DNA of 64,000 nucleotides from Bradyrhizobium frederickii (GTDB taxonomy: Bacteria; Pseudomonadota; Alphaproteobacteria; Rhizobiales; Xanthobacteraceae). A program made the position numbers and the translations under genes. Within the stretch, counting starts at the first letter, position 1, and each line of letters begins with the position of its first letter. Location of the stretch: contig NZ_SPQS01000001.1 of assembly GCF_004570865.1 (NCBI RefSeq), positions 1 to 64,000 of the forward strand. Reading direction: 5' to 3'. Below, piece after piece: positions 56,541 to 64,000 of this stretch. The notes under the pieces were generated by a model, which had not been told where the DNA came from, ran no database searches, and saw only the letters and a program-made list of their open reading frames with translations.

Positions 56541-57473
56541 ATGACGAGTCATTCCCTCGAGACGAAAGACTTCGCGCGCCTGCTGGGACATCCCGCGGAT
56601 CAGTTGCCGCCAGGCTGCCTTGCCGAGATCGCGCGACGCGACTGGCGATATGACTGGATCGAAGGGGAGCAACTCGATGATGTCGTGACCGGCCTGCTCG
56701 AACGCATCCGCCGCAAGGAGTTTTCGATTGTCGTCCCCGGCGACAAGTCGCGCTGGATCAAGGGATGGGGCGAGAACCTCGCTGATTTCGTGACCAGCAA
56801 GGGCGATGTCGACGCGCTGGCGCCGAAATATGTTCGTCCGAACATGCCGGTCCGGCTTTACCGGCGGTATGCCCAGCCGGTCGAGCCGAACTTCGAGCAG
56901 AACTGGCGCAAAGTGTATCAGGAATGGCTGTTCCGAACCTATATGGTGGACAGCGAACAGATATTTGAGTTCGGATGCGGTTCAGGTGGCCACGTCAGTG
57001 TGCTCGCGCAGATGTTTCCGGACAAGAAAATCACGGGTCTCGACTGGGCCGAGCCGTCCTGCGAGATCATCAACAACATGAAGAAATTGCGCGGCTGGAA
57101 CACAGAAGGGCGCCTGTTCGATTTCTACAAGCCCGACTACGATATCGAGATTCCACGCAACAGCGTCGTCTATACGTTTGCCGCACTCGAGCAGGTATCG
57201 GATTCATTCGGCGCCTTCGTCGACTTCCTGCTGGCGAAGCGCCCCAAATTATGCGTTTTCGTCGAGCCGATCTACGAGTGGTACGATCCCGCCAATTTCA
57301 TCGATCATCTGGCCATGCGCGGGCATGCGATCCGTAACTTCCTGCACGGGATGCCGCGCGCGCTCCACGCCTTGCAGGCAGAAGGGCGCATCCAAATCGT
57401 CAAGGAACACCGCGTGGAGTTCGGCAGCCTCTTGCACGAAGGTTATTCGCAGACGATCTGGCGACCGGTCTGA
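56541..57473 (+). CDS. SAM-dependent methyltransferase
   Basis: A 310-residue class I methyltransferase. The SAM site is IFEFGCGSGGHVSVLAQMFP (about residues 141-160) with the acidic strand-2 end in KITGLDWAEPS. The first ~130 residues are an extra domain of unknown role. The context (sugar-nucleotide and modification genes) suggests O- or N-methylation of a sugar, but this is only inferred. ATG at 56541 follows a run of stop codons. Confidence 0.82.
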   Translation: MTSHSLETKDFARLLGHPADQLPPGCLAEIARRDWRYDWIEGEQLDDVVTGLLERIRRKEFSIVVPGDKSRWIKGWGENLADFVTSKGDVDALAPKYVRPNMPVRLYRRYAQPVEPNFEQNWRKVYQEWLFRTYMVDSEQIFEFGCGSGGHVSVLAQMFPDKKITGLDWAEPSCEIINNMKKLRGWNTEGRLFDFYKPDYDIEIPRNSVVYTFAALEQVSDSFGAFVDFLLAKRPKLCVFVEPIYEWYDPANFIDHLAMRGHAIRNFLHGMPRALHALQAEGRIQIVKEHRVEFGSLLHEGYSQTIWRPV

Positions 57474-57490
57474 GCGGCAGTAGCGGCCTG

Positions 57491-58444
57491 CTAGCTTACC
57501 GTCCGGGTGGCATACCAGCGGACGAGGTCGCCCAGTCCGGCCTCGATCGAAATCTGCGGCTCGAAGCCGAGGATCCGTCGAGCCTTTGATGTATCGACGG
57601 TCCGGATCGGGATCGTTGTCGGCTTTGATGCATCGAAGCGCGGCGAAACGTCGTGTCCTGCCGCCTTGAGGATGGTCTCGACCACTTGACGTATCGAAAT
57701 GGCCGATCCGTATCCGATATTGATTGGATCGCAGGTCGCATGCTTCTCGATCGCGAGCAGGCAACCGCGCACGAAATCCTCGACATGGAGGAAATCGCGC
57801 ATTTCGCTGCCGCTTCCCCACACCTCGAACGGGTCTGCCTTTTCGACGGCCCTGCGCACCAGCGCGGGAATGACGTGGCTGCGGCTCGGTTCGAAATCGT
57901 CATACGGGCCGTAGACGGCGGTCGGCCGGACCAGCGCGATCTTGACGGTCGAGCAGCTGGCGACGAACTCGGCCAGATGTTCGAAATAGCGACGCATCCG
58001 GCCATAGCCGAGATAGGACGGATGCGGCTGTTGCTCGCCCAACTCGTCTTCCCGGATCGGGTGGTCTGTTGCGGGATAGATCGTGCTGCTGCTGAAGATC
58101 AGGATACGTTCGACTTTGGCCGCCCAAGCAGCGTGCAGCACCTGCGCCGTCAAATTCAGGTTCTTGACGATTCCGGCCATGGCGTCTTCGGAGGAGCCGC
58201 CGGCGCCCGACACGGCGCCTGCCGCGTGAAAGACAAGCTGCACGCCCTGCATTGCTCTGAGGCAATCCTGGGGGTCGGTAAGGTCGCCACGGACGATCTC
58301 GACACGGGAATCGGAAATGATCGGTGCGCGCTCGTGAAGGGCAAGCCGCACCCGGCCGCCCGCGTTCAGGAGCGCCTGGGCAAGGTGGGTGCCGATAAAA
58401 CCGGCACCGCCGGTCACCAGAGAAAGGCGGCGTTGAAAAAACAT
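57491..58444 (-). CDS. Extended SDR: nucleotide-sugar epimerase/dehydratase
   Basis: A 317-residue protein with VTGGAGFIGTHLAQALLNAG at the N-terminus (NAD binding), ILIFSSSTIYPATDHP and IRTVDTSKARRILGFEPQ at the C-terminus. The catalytic Tyr segment reads GYGRMRRYFEHL, so Arg stands where the YxxxK Lys is expected. If that alignment is right, activity may be changed or lost; the rest of the fold is intact. It is the last gene of a minus-strand run starting at 60922. Confidence 0.85.
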   Translation of the reverse strand: MFFQRRLSLVTGGAGFIGTHLAQALLNAGGRVRLALHERAPIISDSRVEIVRGDLTDPQDCLRAMQGVQLVFHAAGAVSGAGGSSEDAMAGIVKNLNLTAQVLHAAWAAKVERILIFSSSTIYPATDHPIREDELGEQQPHPSYLGYGRMRRYFEHLAEFVASCSTVKIALVRPTAVYGPYDDFEPSRSHVIPALVRRAVEKADPFEVWGSGSEMRDFLHVEDFVRGCLLAIEKHATCDPINIGYGSAISIRQVVETILKAAGHDVSPRFDASKPTTIPIRTVDTSKARRILGFEPQISIEAGLGDLVRWYATRTVS

Positions 58445-58501
58445 CAGCGGCCCAGATATCGTTCAGCGCGACCAGGCGCGAGGGGGATGCTCCGTCGGCG
58501 T

Positions 58502-59392
58502 TCAGCGCACTCGGGCGCCCTGGGAGCGGTCCGCGAGCCGCGTCTGTACGGCACCACGTATCGAGGCCGGATCCAGGCCGATGCGTTTGCGGATGTCTTG
58601 CACGGTCCCGTACCAGCCGCAGAATGCGTCCGGCAGCCCATGATAACGCATGCGCAGGGCCGGCACTTCGGAAATCGCCTCGTAGAGTCCGTAGGCGTCG
58701 TGGACGACCAGGATCTCGGTGTCGCGGAACTGTTCGATCAGCGCCTTGTCGATCGGCTTGAGGGTATGGAAATAGACAAGGTTGACTGGTAAGTCGCGGC
58801 ACGCCTCCATCACATTGGTGAGGATCGGGCCAGCGGTCATCACGGTCAGCGGTGCACCTTCGTTCTTCAGTACCGTGCCCTTGCCGAACTCGGTATTGGT
58901 CTCGATCGTATGCGGATGATCCGACAGCCGGTAATAGGTCGGCCGAGGGCTGTTGTACTGCGACCGGATCAGCGCGTCGACCTCCCGCTTGGAGCCGAGA
59001 TGGAGGACTTCCATGTTCGGCAACATGCGCAACGAGGCCAGGTCGGTATAGGCATGGTGGGTTGCGCCGTCCCAGGCGTAATCGAAGGTCGCGCCGCAGG
59101 TCACGATGTTGCCGGCGAAATTGTTATAGCACATGTCGAGCTTGATCTGCTCGAGGCTGCGATCGGTCAGGAACGGGCAGATCGTATGCACGAATGGGTT
59201 GAAACCCTGCGAGCTCAGACCCGCGGTGACGCTGACCAGCGTGTTCTCACAGATGCCCATGTTGTAGAACCGGTTGGGGTGCTTCTCCCAAAAGTCCTTG
59301 AACATGTAGACGCTGATGTCGCCGAGCACGATGACGATGCTGTCGTCGTGCGCGGCCAGCTCCGAGACGGTATTCTTAAATTGCGCCCGCAT
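58502..59392 (-). CDS. Transketolase, C-terminal subunit
   Basis: A 296-residue protein covering the pyrimidine-binding and C-terminal domains: VLGDISVYMFKDFW, FYNMGICENTLVSVTAGLSS (the catalytic Glu in CEN) and THHAYTDLASLRMLPNMEV. With the preceding gene it forms a two-subunit transketolase. Such split enzymes are frequent in O-antigen and exopolysaccharide loci. The start overlaps the N-terminal subunit gene by 17 bases. Confidence 0.9.
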   Translation of the reverse strand: MRAQFKNTVSELAAHDDSIVIVLGDISVYMFKDFWEKHPNRFYNMGICENTLVSVTAGLSSQGFNPFVHTICPFLTDRSLEQIKLDMCYNNFAGNIVTCGATFDYAWDGATHHAYTDLASLRMLPNMEVLHLGSKREVDALIRSQYNSPRPTYYRLSDHPHTIETNTEFGKGTVLKNEGAPLTVMTAGPILTNVMEACRDLPVNLVYFHTLKPIDKALIEQFRDTEILVVHDAYGLYEAISEVPALRMRYHGLPDAFCGWYGTVQDIRKRIGLDPASIRGAVQTRLADRSQGARVR

Positions 59393-60161
59393 GGAGCTCC
59401 CCTTGAAGCTTGGTCAGTTCGTCCGGCTTCGGCGCACGGCGATGCCATTCATAGACGTTCTCGGAAAGGGTTGCGCAGCCATACCCCTTCACGGTGTTGC
59501 ACACGAGGACGCGAACCCGGTCGGTCGGCTTTGCAAGCGCTTGCTTGATGGCCGCCAGATCGTGGCCCTGCATCTCCGATACGTCGCAGCCGAAGGCGGC
59601 GAAGCGTTCGGCCGGATTGCCGATCGGCAGGCAGCGTCCCTGCGACTGGTTGTTGTCGTATAACACCGTGAGATTATCGAGCTTGGTGTTGACCGCGACC
59701 ATGACCGCTTCCCAGACACTGCCCTCGTTGGATTCGCCATCGCCGATCAGGGTGTAGACCTTGCGCTTCGTGCTCGCGATCTTGGCGGCGAGCGCCATGC
59801 CGACCGCGATGCCGATGCCGTGGCCTAGCGAACCGGTCGAGGCCTCCACACCGGGAACCTTGGTACGGTCGGGGTGGCAGCCGAAGCGGGAGTCGAACCC
59901 GCCGAAGGCATAGACGTCCTCGAAGCTGAAGTAGCCGTGTGCGGCAAGGGTGCAATAGAAGCCGAGCGACGCATGCCCCTTGCTCAGGACGAACAGATCG
60001 CGCTCCGGCATGTCGGGCCGCTTGGGATCGTGCCGCATGGTTTGGTAGACGGCGGTCAGCATCTCCACGATCGAGAACGACGTGGGTATATGGCCGTGCC
60101 CGCTCTTGTTCGAAACGTTGAGAATTTCCGACCGGATCTTCCTGCAGATATCGTCCATCAA
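59376..60161 (-). CDS. Transketolase, N-terminal (thiamine diphosphate) subunit
   Basis: A 261-residue protein with GHGHIPTSFSIVEMLTAVY, LSKGHASLGFYCTLA, GSLGHGIGIAVGMALA and the thiamine diphosphate motif GDGESNEGSVWEAVM ending in DNNQSQG. It partners with the C-terminal subunit downstream. The pair would transfer a two-carbon unit, possibly to build a branched or higher sugar, though the acceptor is unknown. Its start overlaps the stop of the methyltransferase gene by 4 bases. Confidence 0.92.
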   Translation of the reverse strand: MMDDICRKIRSEILNVSNKSGHGHIPTSFSIVEMLTAVYQTMRHDPKRPDMPERDLFVLSKGHASLGFYCTLAAHGYFSFEDVYAFGGFDSRFGCHPDRTKVPGVEASTGSLGHGIGIAVGMALAAKIASTKRKVYTLIGDGESNEGSVWEAVMVAVNTKLDNLTVLYDNNQSQGRCLPIGNPAERFAAFGCDVSEMQGHDLAAIKQALAKPTDRVRVLVCNTVKGYGCATLSENVYEWHRRAPKPDELTKLQGELHAGAI

Positions 60162-60922
60162 AGCACCACGTAGGAAACACGCGCCGTCATCGGCATCCGC
60201 TCGACCTTGAGATTGGTGACGTCGAACACCTCGCGGAGCGCAATCGTCTCGCCGGGGAAGATATCGTCAGCGAGTTCATCGAACACCAGCACGCTGCCCT
60301 TGAACAGGTGTGGCTTGATCGCTTCGAGCGCCACCTTGGTAGGCTGGTAAATGTCGAAATCGAAGATCGCGAGCGACACCAGCGTTTCCGGCTGGCGCTT
60401 CAGATAAGCCGGGACTGTTTCCGTCGCGTCGCCCTGCACCAACTCGAATTTCTTCAGATGCGAGATCGGATTGAGCGCTTCCTGCAGCGCGAGTATTTCT
60501 CCGAGATATTGCTGATAGTTTTCGCTGACCGAGAACGATCCGTCCGTGGTCTTGCACAACTTGCCGTCCTTGTCGCTCATGCCCTTGAAGCCGGCGAAGG
60601 TGTCGAAACCGATGATCTTGCGGTGACGGTTGAACGGCTCGAAAATTCCGCGCAGCGCCGACAGCAGAGAGAGCGTCTGGCCCCAGCGGACGCCGAACTC
60701 CATCACCACGCCATGAGTGTTGATGATCTTGCGGTAGATCTCATAGAAAAACAGAATTCGCGAAAGCGATTTCGAGGATAGAAACAGGCCGAGATTGGCG
60801 AGGAGTTCGTCCTCCGGCAACGGTGCCTGCTTGAGCATCTCAATGAATTTGAGCTGCAGGTCCTTCTCGCTTTGGCTCGAAAGCACGATTGCATCGTGCT
60901 TTTGTGTCTTGATGTCCGCCAT
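60158..60922 (-). CDS. TylF-like SAM-dependent methyltransferase
   Basis: A 254-residue protein resembling TylF/macrocin-O-methyltransferase relatives: VVMEFGVRWGQTLSLLSAL and RKIIGFDTFAGFKGM form the SAM site, followed by AIFDFDIYQPTKVALEAIKP with metal-binding Asp residues and GSVLVFDELADDIFPGE. Family members methylate sugar hydroxyls using Mg2+. It is the first gene of the minus-strand run and is coupled to the transketolase genes. Confidence 0.82.
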   Translation of the reverse strand: MADIKTQKHDAIVLSSQSEKDLQLKFIEMLKQAPLPEDELLANLGLFLSSKSLSRILFFYEIYRKIINTHGVVMEFGVRWGQTLSLLSALRGIFEPFNRHRKIIGFDTFAGFKGMSDKDGKLCKTTDGSFSVSENYQQYLGEILALQEALNPISHLKKFELVQGDATETVPAYLKRQPETLVSLAIFDFDIYQPTKVALEAIKPHLFKGSVLVFDELADDIFPGETIALREVFDVTNLKVERMPMTARVSYVVL

Positions 60923-61092
60923 GATGCTCGCCCTGGGGGTGTCGCGGATGAGAGGTTAGCCATGTTTCGCAGCTGGTTTTATCTACACTGCGGATCAGGG
61001 GCGCGTCTAGTGAGTGCCTGAGATCGCGGACACCTACGTGAAGTTGCCGCGAAATACAGGCGGCATCTCACATTTCCGCACGTCTTCGGGCA

Positions 61093-61944
61093 TCAGGGTC
61101 CCCGCAGTCGACCGGTGCCGATATAGGCGGGGCCAAGCCAATCGATATACCTGTTCAACGTCTGCCAGGAGGGCCGGGCAAAGGCGGAGTGGAGCGCGCC
61201 AGCTTTGCCGCTGTCCACCGGACCGATGTCATACGGATACTCGCCGTAGCGCACGGACAGGCCGAGCTGATCGACGATGCTGGACAAATGGACCAGGCCC
61301 TCTGATCCCAGATTGAACGCACCGGTGTGGCCGCGATCCATGGCCTGAATCATGAATTCGATGATCTCGTCGTGCATCACGAAATTGTAGCGCGCGGTCG
61401 GCGCCAGGAAGAGCTGACAATCCCGCTGGGTCAGCGCCCGGTGGACCGTGCTGGCGCGAATGGAGGGACCGAGCAGGGTGGTCGTGCGCAGGATCAGGGG
61501 CGCGGTCGCGTGCTCCTGCACATAGAGGTCGGAGAACAGTTTCGTGAAAGCATAGGGGCCGGCGAGCGGCAGCAGGTCAATGTCTTCGTCTTCGCGGACA
61601 GCGCGGCCGGTCGGCGGATAGACGGCCAGCGTCGACACGAAAATGAACTTGCGATGCGGAATGTCGACCAGTTTCTGCGTCAGCAGGAAGTTGTCGGCCA
61701 TGTAGCCATAGGCCGTCTTCATGGAGACGTCCTTTGCGGCGTTGACGGCGCAATGGATGATGGCGTCGAACGGCGCCGCGGCGCGGATCGCGGGGTCGTC
61801 GATCGATGTCCCTCGCACGAAGGCAATTCCTCCGAGCGCGCGATGCACGGAGTGTCCGAGGCCGCTGCGCGCGCCGGTGACCAGCACATTGCGCGTGGGT
61901 CTGGTGGCGCTCGAAGGGAGAGTTGCCGCGACGATGTCGTTCAT
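61093..61944 (-). CDS. Extended SDR: nucleotide-sugar epimerase/dehydratase
   Basis: A 283-residue protein with the NAD motif VLVTGARSGLGHSVHRAL, FIFVSTLAVYPPTGR and the active-site GPYAFTKLFSDLYV (YxxxK intact). GAFNLGSEGLVHL is the usual substrate-domain segment. ATG at 61944 was chosen because the Rossmann strand starts soon after it; the frame to 62001 adds nothing conserved. The substrate is unknown. Confidence 0.83.
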   Translation of the reverse strand: MNDIVAATLPSSATRPTRNVLVTGARSGLGHSVHRALGGIAFVRGTSIDDPAIRAAAPFDAIIHCAVNAAKDVSMKTAYGYMADNFLLTQKLVDIPHRKFIFVSTLAVYPPTGRAVREDEDIDLLPLAGPYAFTKLFSDLYVQEHATAPLILRTTTLLGPSIRASTVHRALTQRDCQLFLAPTARYNFVMHDEIIEFMIQAMDRGHTGAFNLGSEGLVHLSSIVDQLGLSVRYGEYPYDIGPVDSGKAGALHSAFARPSWQTLNRYIDWLGPAYIGTGRLRGP

Positions 61945-62178
61945 TCTGTCAGGCCATCGATAAAGAGCTGAGCCGCACGGTGACTTGCAGAGTTCCCGCA
62001 TCGACGCAACGAACTCGACTCGCCGACCGTGAGCTTCCGACGCGCAGCCAATTGGAAATGTTGCCTGCTCGCGCGAAGCGGTGCGACACCGGATCTAGCT
62101 CGTCGCGGCAAAGTGCGTTGTGGACCCGCCGGCTTTGCGGGCCATGATTTCACCTGTGGTTGCAAAGCAAGTTCGAGT

Positions 62179-62206
62179 TTGCGTGGTGCGGAAACGTAGC
62201 TATAAT
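62179..62206 (+). promoter_or_regulatory. Candidate promoter for the RmlC-like/GMD-like pair
   Basis: TTGCGT and a perfect TATAAT are 16 bases apart, 53 bases upstream of the ATG at 62259. The perfect -10 box stands out in this GC-rich DNA. Confidence 0.5.
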
Positions 62207-62258
62207 TGGGGGTACAATCAATAATGGTATTTGCCCCACGTCCAATAGGGTGTTTGAT

Positions 62259-62789
62259 ATGACGGCTGATTTGCCGCCCAGGACGCGAAAAACTCCGCTG
62301 GACGGCGTGCTGGTCGTGGAGCCGCTCACTGCATTCGAGGACTTTCGCGGTGAATATGTCGAACTCTACAATGATCCGGCATACAAGGCGGCCGGCATCG
62401 CCTATGAGTTCATTCAGGACGATATTTCGGTTTCGCGGCGGCACGTCTTGAGGGGCATTCACGGCGACCGAAAGACGGCCAAGCTGGTTTCGTGCCTCCA
62501 CGGGGCATTTTATCTGGTGGTGGTCAACAATATTCCGGAGTCGCCGCAGTATCGGCAGTGGACCGCCTTTTCGCTGTCGGACCGGAAGCGCGAGCAGGTT
62601 CTGGTTCCACCCGGATTTGGCAACGGTCATGTCGTGCTGACCGAATCCGCGATGTTTCATTATAAGCAGACCACAACCTATGACCGCTCCTCGCAATTCA
62701 CGTTGCTATGGAACGATCCTAAGCTGAAAATCTGGTGGCCCATCCACAATCCCATCATCTCGCAAAGGGACGGCGGAATTTCCGCATGA
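62259..62789 (+). CDS. RmlC-like 3,5-epimerase of nucleotide sugars
   Basis: A 176-residue cupin of normal RmlC length. Conserved are FEDFRGEYVELYN, HVLRGIHGD with the catalytic His, HYKQTTTYD with the catalytic Tyr, and LLWNDPKLKIWWP with the catalytic-dyad Asp. Where RmlC has PPGFAHGF this protein has PPGFGNGHVVL, which marks a separate branch. It lies four bases before the GMD-like gene, so the pair may act on the same 4-keto sugar. The start at 62259 is the first Met before the conserved region. Confidence 0.82.
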   Translation: MTADLPPRTRKTPLDGVLVVEPLTAFEDFRGEYVELYNDPAYKAAGIAYEFIQDDISVSRRHVLRGIHGDRKTAKLVSCLHGAFYLVVVNNIPESPQYRQWTAFSLSDRKREQVLVPPGFGNGHVVLTESAMFHYKQTTTYDRSSQFTLLWNDPKLKIWWPIHNPIISQRDGGISA

Positions 62790-62793
62790 GATC

Positions 62794-63768
62794 ATGAAAG
62801 TCCTGATCACGGGCATTACGGGGATGGTGGGAAGCCATCTGGCGGAATACTTCCTGTCGACGTTTCCCGAGATCGAGGTCCACGGGCTGGTGCGGTGGCG
62901 GAGTCCACTGCAAAACATCAAGGGAATTTTGCCGCAGATCAAGCTTCATCAGGGCGATTTGCGCGATCTGAACTCCCTGGTCGTGATGTTGCGCAGTGTA
63001 AAGCCTGATCGCATCCACCATCTGGCGGCGCAGTCCTACGTCGATATGAGCTTTGTCGCGCCTGCGGACACCCTGAATAGCAACATCATCGGCACGTGCA
63101 ATCTGCTGGATGCGGTTCGGATCGTCGGAATCAATCCGCGGGTCCATATCTGCTCGTCGTCCGAAGTCTATGGGCAGGTGAGGCCTGAGGAAGTTCCGAT
63201 CACCGAGCAGGCGCCGCTTCGCCCTGCAAGCCCGTATGCCGTCTCCAAGGTCGGCGAGGACATGATCGCCTGTCAGTATGGGCTATCATATAAGCTCGAC
63301 CTGGTGCGAACCCGCATGTTCACCCACACCGGTCCCCGTCGCGGCGATGTCTTTGCGGAAAGCTCGTTTGCTCGGCAGATTGCAGAGATCGAGGCACGCA
63401 AGAGGAGCGGCCCGGTGTTGGTCGGAAATCTCGATAGCGTACGCACGCTCGCGGATGTGCGGGATGCGGTGCGGGCCTACAAGCTGCTGCTCGACCACTG
63501 TCCAGGCGGCGAAGTCTACAACATCGGCGGCAGCGAGACGATGACGGTCGGCGACATCCTGGAGACTCTGAAATCGCTGGCACGCGTGCCGATCGAGCAC
63601 AAGGTGGATCCGAAACGGTTGCGTCCGTCGGATGTCACGTTGCAGATTCCCGATTCCGGAAAATTCCACAAGGCGACGAACTGGAAGCCGCAAATTCCGG
63701 CGCGGCAGACGTTGAGCGATCTGCTCGACTATCAGCGCGAGGCAATTCGCGCGGAGGGTGCTTGCTGA
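62794..63768 (+). CDS. GDP-mannose 4,6-dehydratase-like SDR
   Basis: A 324-residue extended SDR resembling GMD/RMD: VLITGITGMVGSHLAEYFL, HHLAAQSYVDMSF, HICSSSEVYGQV, SPYAVSKVGEDMIACQY (YxxxK) and RMFTHTGPRRGDVFAESSFA, then GEVYNIGG. It would make a 4-keto-6-deoxy nucleotide sugar, probably from GDP-mannose. No fucose synthetase or reductase gene follows within the window. Confidence 0.87.
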   Translation: MKVLITGITGMVGSHLAEYFLSTFPEIEVHGLVRWRSPLQNIKGILPQIKLHQGDLRDLNSLVVMLRSVKPDRIHHLAAQSYVDMSFVAPADTLNSNIIGTCNLLDAVRIVGINPRVHICSSSEVYGQVRPEEVPITEQAPLRPASPYAVSKVGEDMIACQYGLSYKLDLVRTRMFTHTGPRRGDVFAESSFARQIAEIEARKRSGPVLVGNLDSVRTLADVRDAVRAYKLLLDHCPGGEVYNIGGSETMTVGDILETLKSLARVPIEHKVDPKRLRPSDVTLQIPDSGKFHKATNWKPQIPARQTLSDLLDYQREAIRAEGAC

Positions 63769-64000
63769 GATGTCGATGATCGTATGGCCGGCTCCGTTCC
63801 GGGCCTCCTCCTTCGGAGGCGGCAGCGGCTATCCAGAGTGGTATCGTGACGAGCCGGGTGCGGTGCGGTAAGCTTGTCGGCGTGGGTGGGACGGGCTTTG
63901 TCCTGCTGTACGTGCAGGGATTACTAAGCCGCGGTGATCGATGCCCTGACTCCTCGATGCGTCGATGTGTCATTCTCACTGCAGCGCGAAGGCGTGCGCA
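63769..64000. other. Right edge of the window, no confident gene
   Basis: An ATG at 63770, directly after the GMD-like stop, opens a 33-codon frame starting MSMIVWPAPFRASSFGGGSG, like the start of a glycosyltransferase, but it stops at 63869-63871. It may be the relic of one. The rest holds nothing recognisable. Confidence 0.35.

Overview
The window is high-GC alphaproteobacterial chromosome, most like Bradyrhizobium or a close relative. That call rests on gene content and order (glgC-glgA pair, UvrA2-type excinuclease, sulfonate-uptake islands, Tat-exported sugar lactonase, leuA behind a leucine-rich leader) and on the intergenic palindromes. It is inference from familiarity, not from a search. 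No rRNA, CRISPR array or phage structural genes were seen.

Bases 1-28,700 look like ordinary core and metabolic chromosome. The left edge is the 3' end of an IS3-family element, whose terminal repeat ends near 296 and which has cut off the 5' part of a type-B carboxylesterase gene. Then come a small conserved protein, a LigB/DODA-type dioxygenase, a SemiSWEET sugar transporter, glgC-glgA (glycogen synthesis, minus strand), a Gly/Tyr-rich secreted protein, and a sulfonate/organosulfur block. That block has one minus-strand binding protein and a divergent plus-strand operon (7,923-14,031) encoding a binding protein, permease, ATPase, acyl-CoA-dehydrogenase-like protein, LLM flavin monooxygenase and second binding protein. 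Single genes follow: CmcJ/NvfI-type oxidoreductase, RlpA-like protein, Gfo/Idh/MocA dehydrogenase, branched-chain-type binding protein, UvrA2, an unusual RTX-like repeat protein, an SMP-30 lactonase, leuA with an apparent attenuation leader peptide, a DctP binding protein and a Spy/CpxP-like protein.

At 28,594-28,669 there is a tRNA-Lys(CTT), followed at once by a frameshifted tyrosine integrase. This looks like the edge of a genomic island. From about 30,200 to the right end the window is a surface-polysaccharide locus with many relics. It holds a carbamoylation set (DUF5989, SxtJ-like protein, NodU/CmcH-family carbamoyltransferase), several SGNH-type proteins, a fused MFS/spermidine-synthase-like protein, glycosyltransferases, an O-antigen-ligase/Wzy-like protein, two tandem coiled-coil sulfotransferases, and cysD-cysNC for PAPS supply. 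It ends with sugar-nucleotide and modification genes (two SDR epimerases, a split transketolase, two methyltransferases, an RmlC-like epimerase, a GMD-like dehydratase). Together these suggest a sulfated and carbamoylated extracellular or lipopolysaccharide with unusual sugars.

The most novel signal is a repeat of about 42-45 residues with core W-[DN/I]-E-x-x-Y-L-x-x-N-P-D-V ... G-x-x-H-[YFW] ... G-x-x-E-x-R. It is C-terminal on one SGNH protein (four copies), inserted in the middle of a second, unrelated-looking SGNH-like protein (three copies), and present in a shattered third gene next to a frameshifted second DUF5989 copy. Relics of a carbamoyltransferase, a NylB-type hydrolase and an AraC regulator show that the locus has been repeatedly duplicated and eroded.
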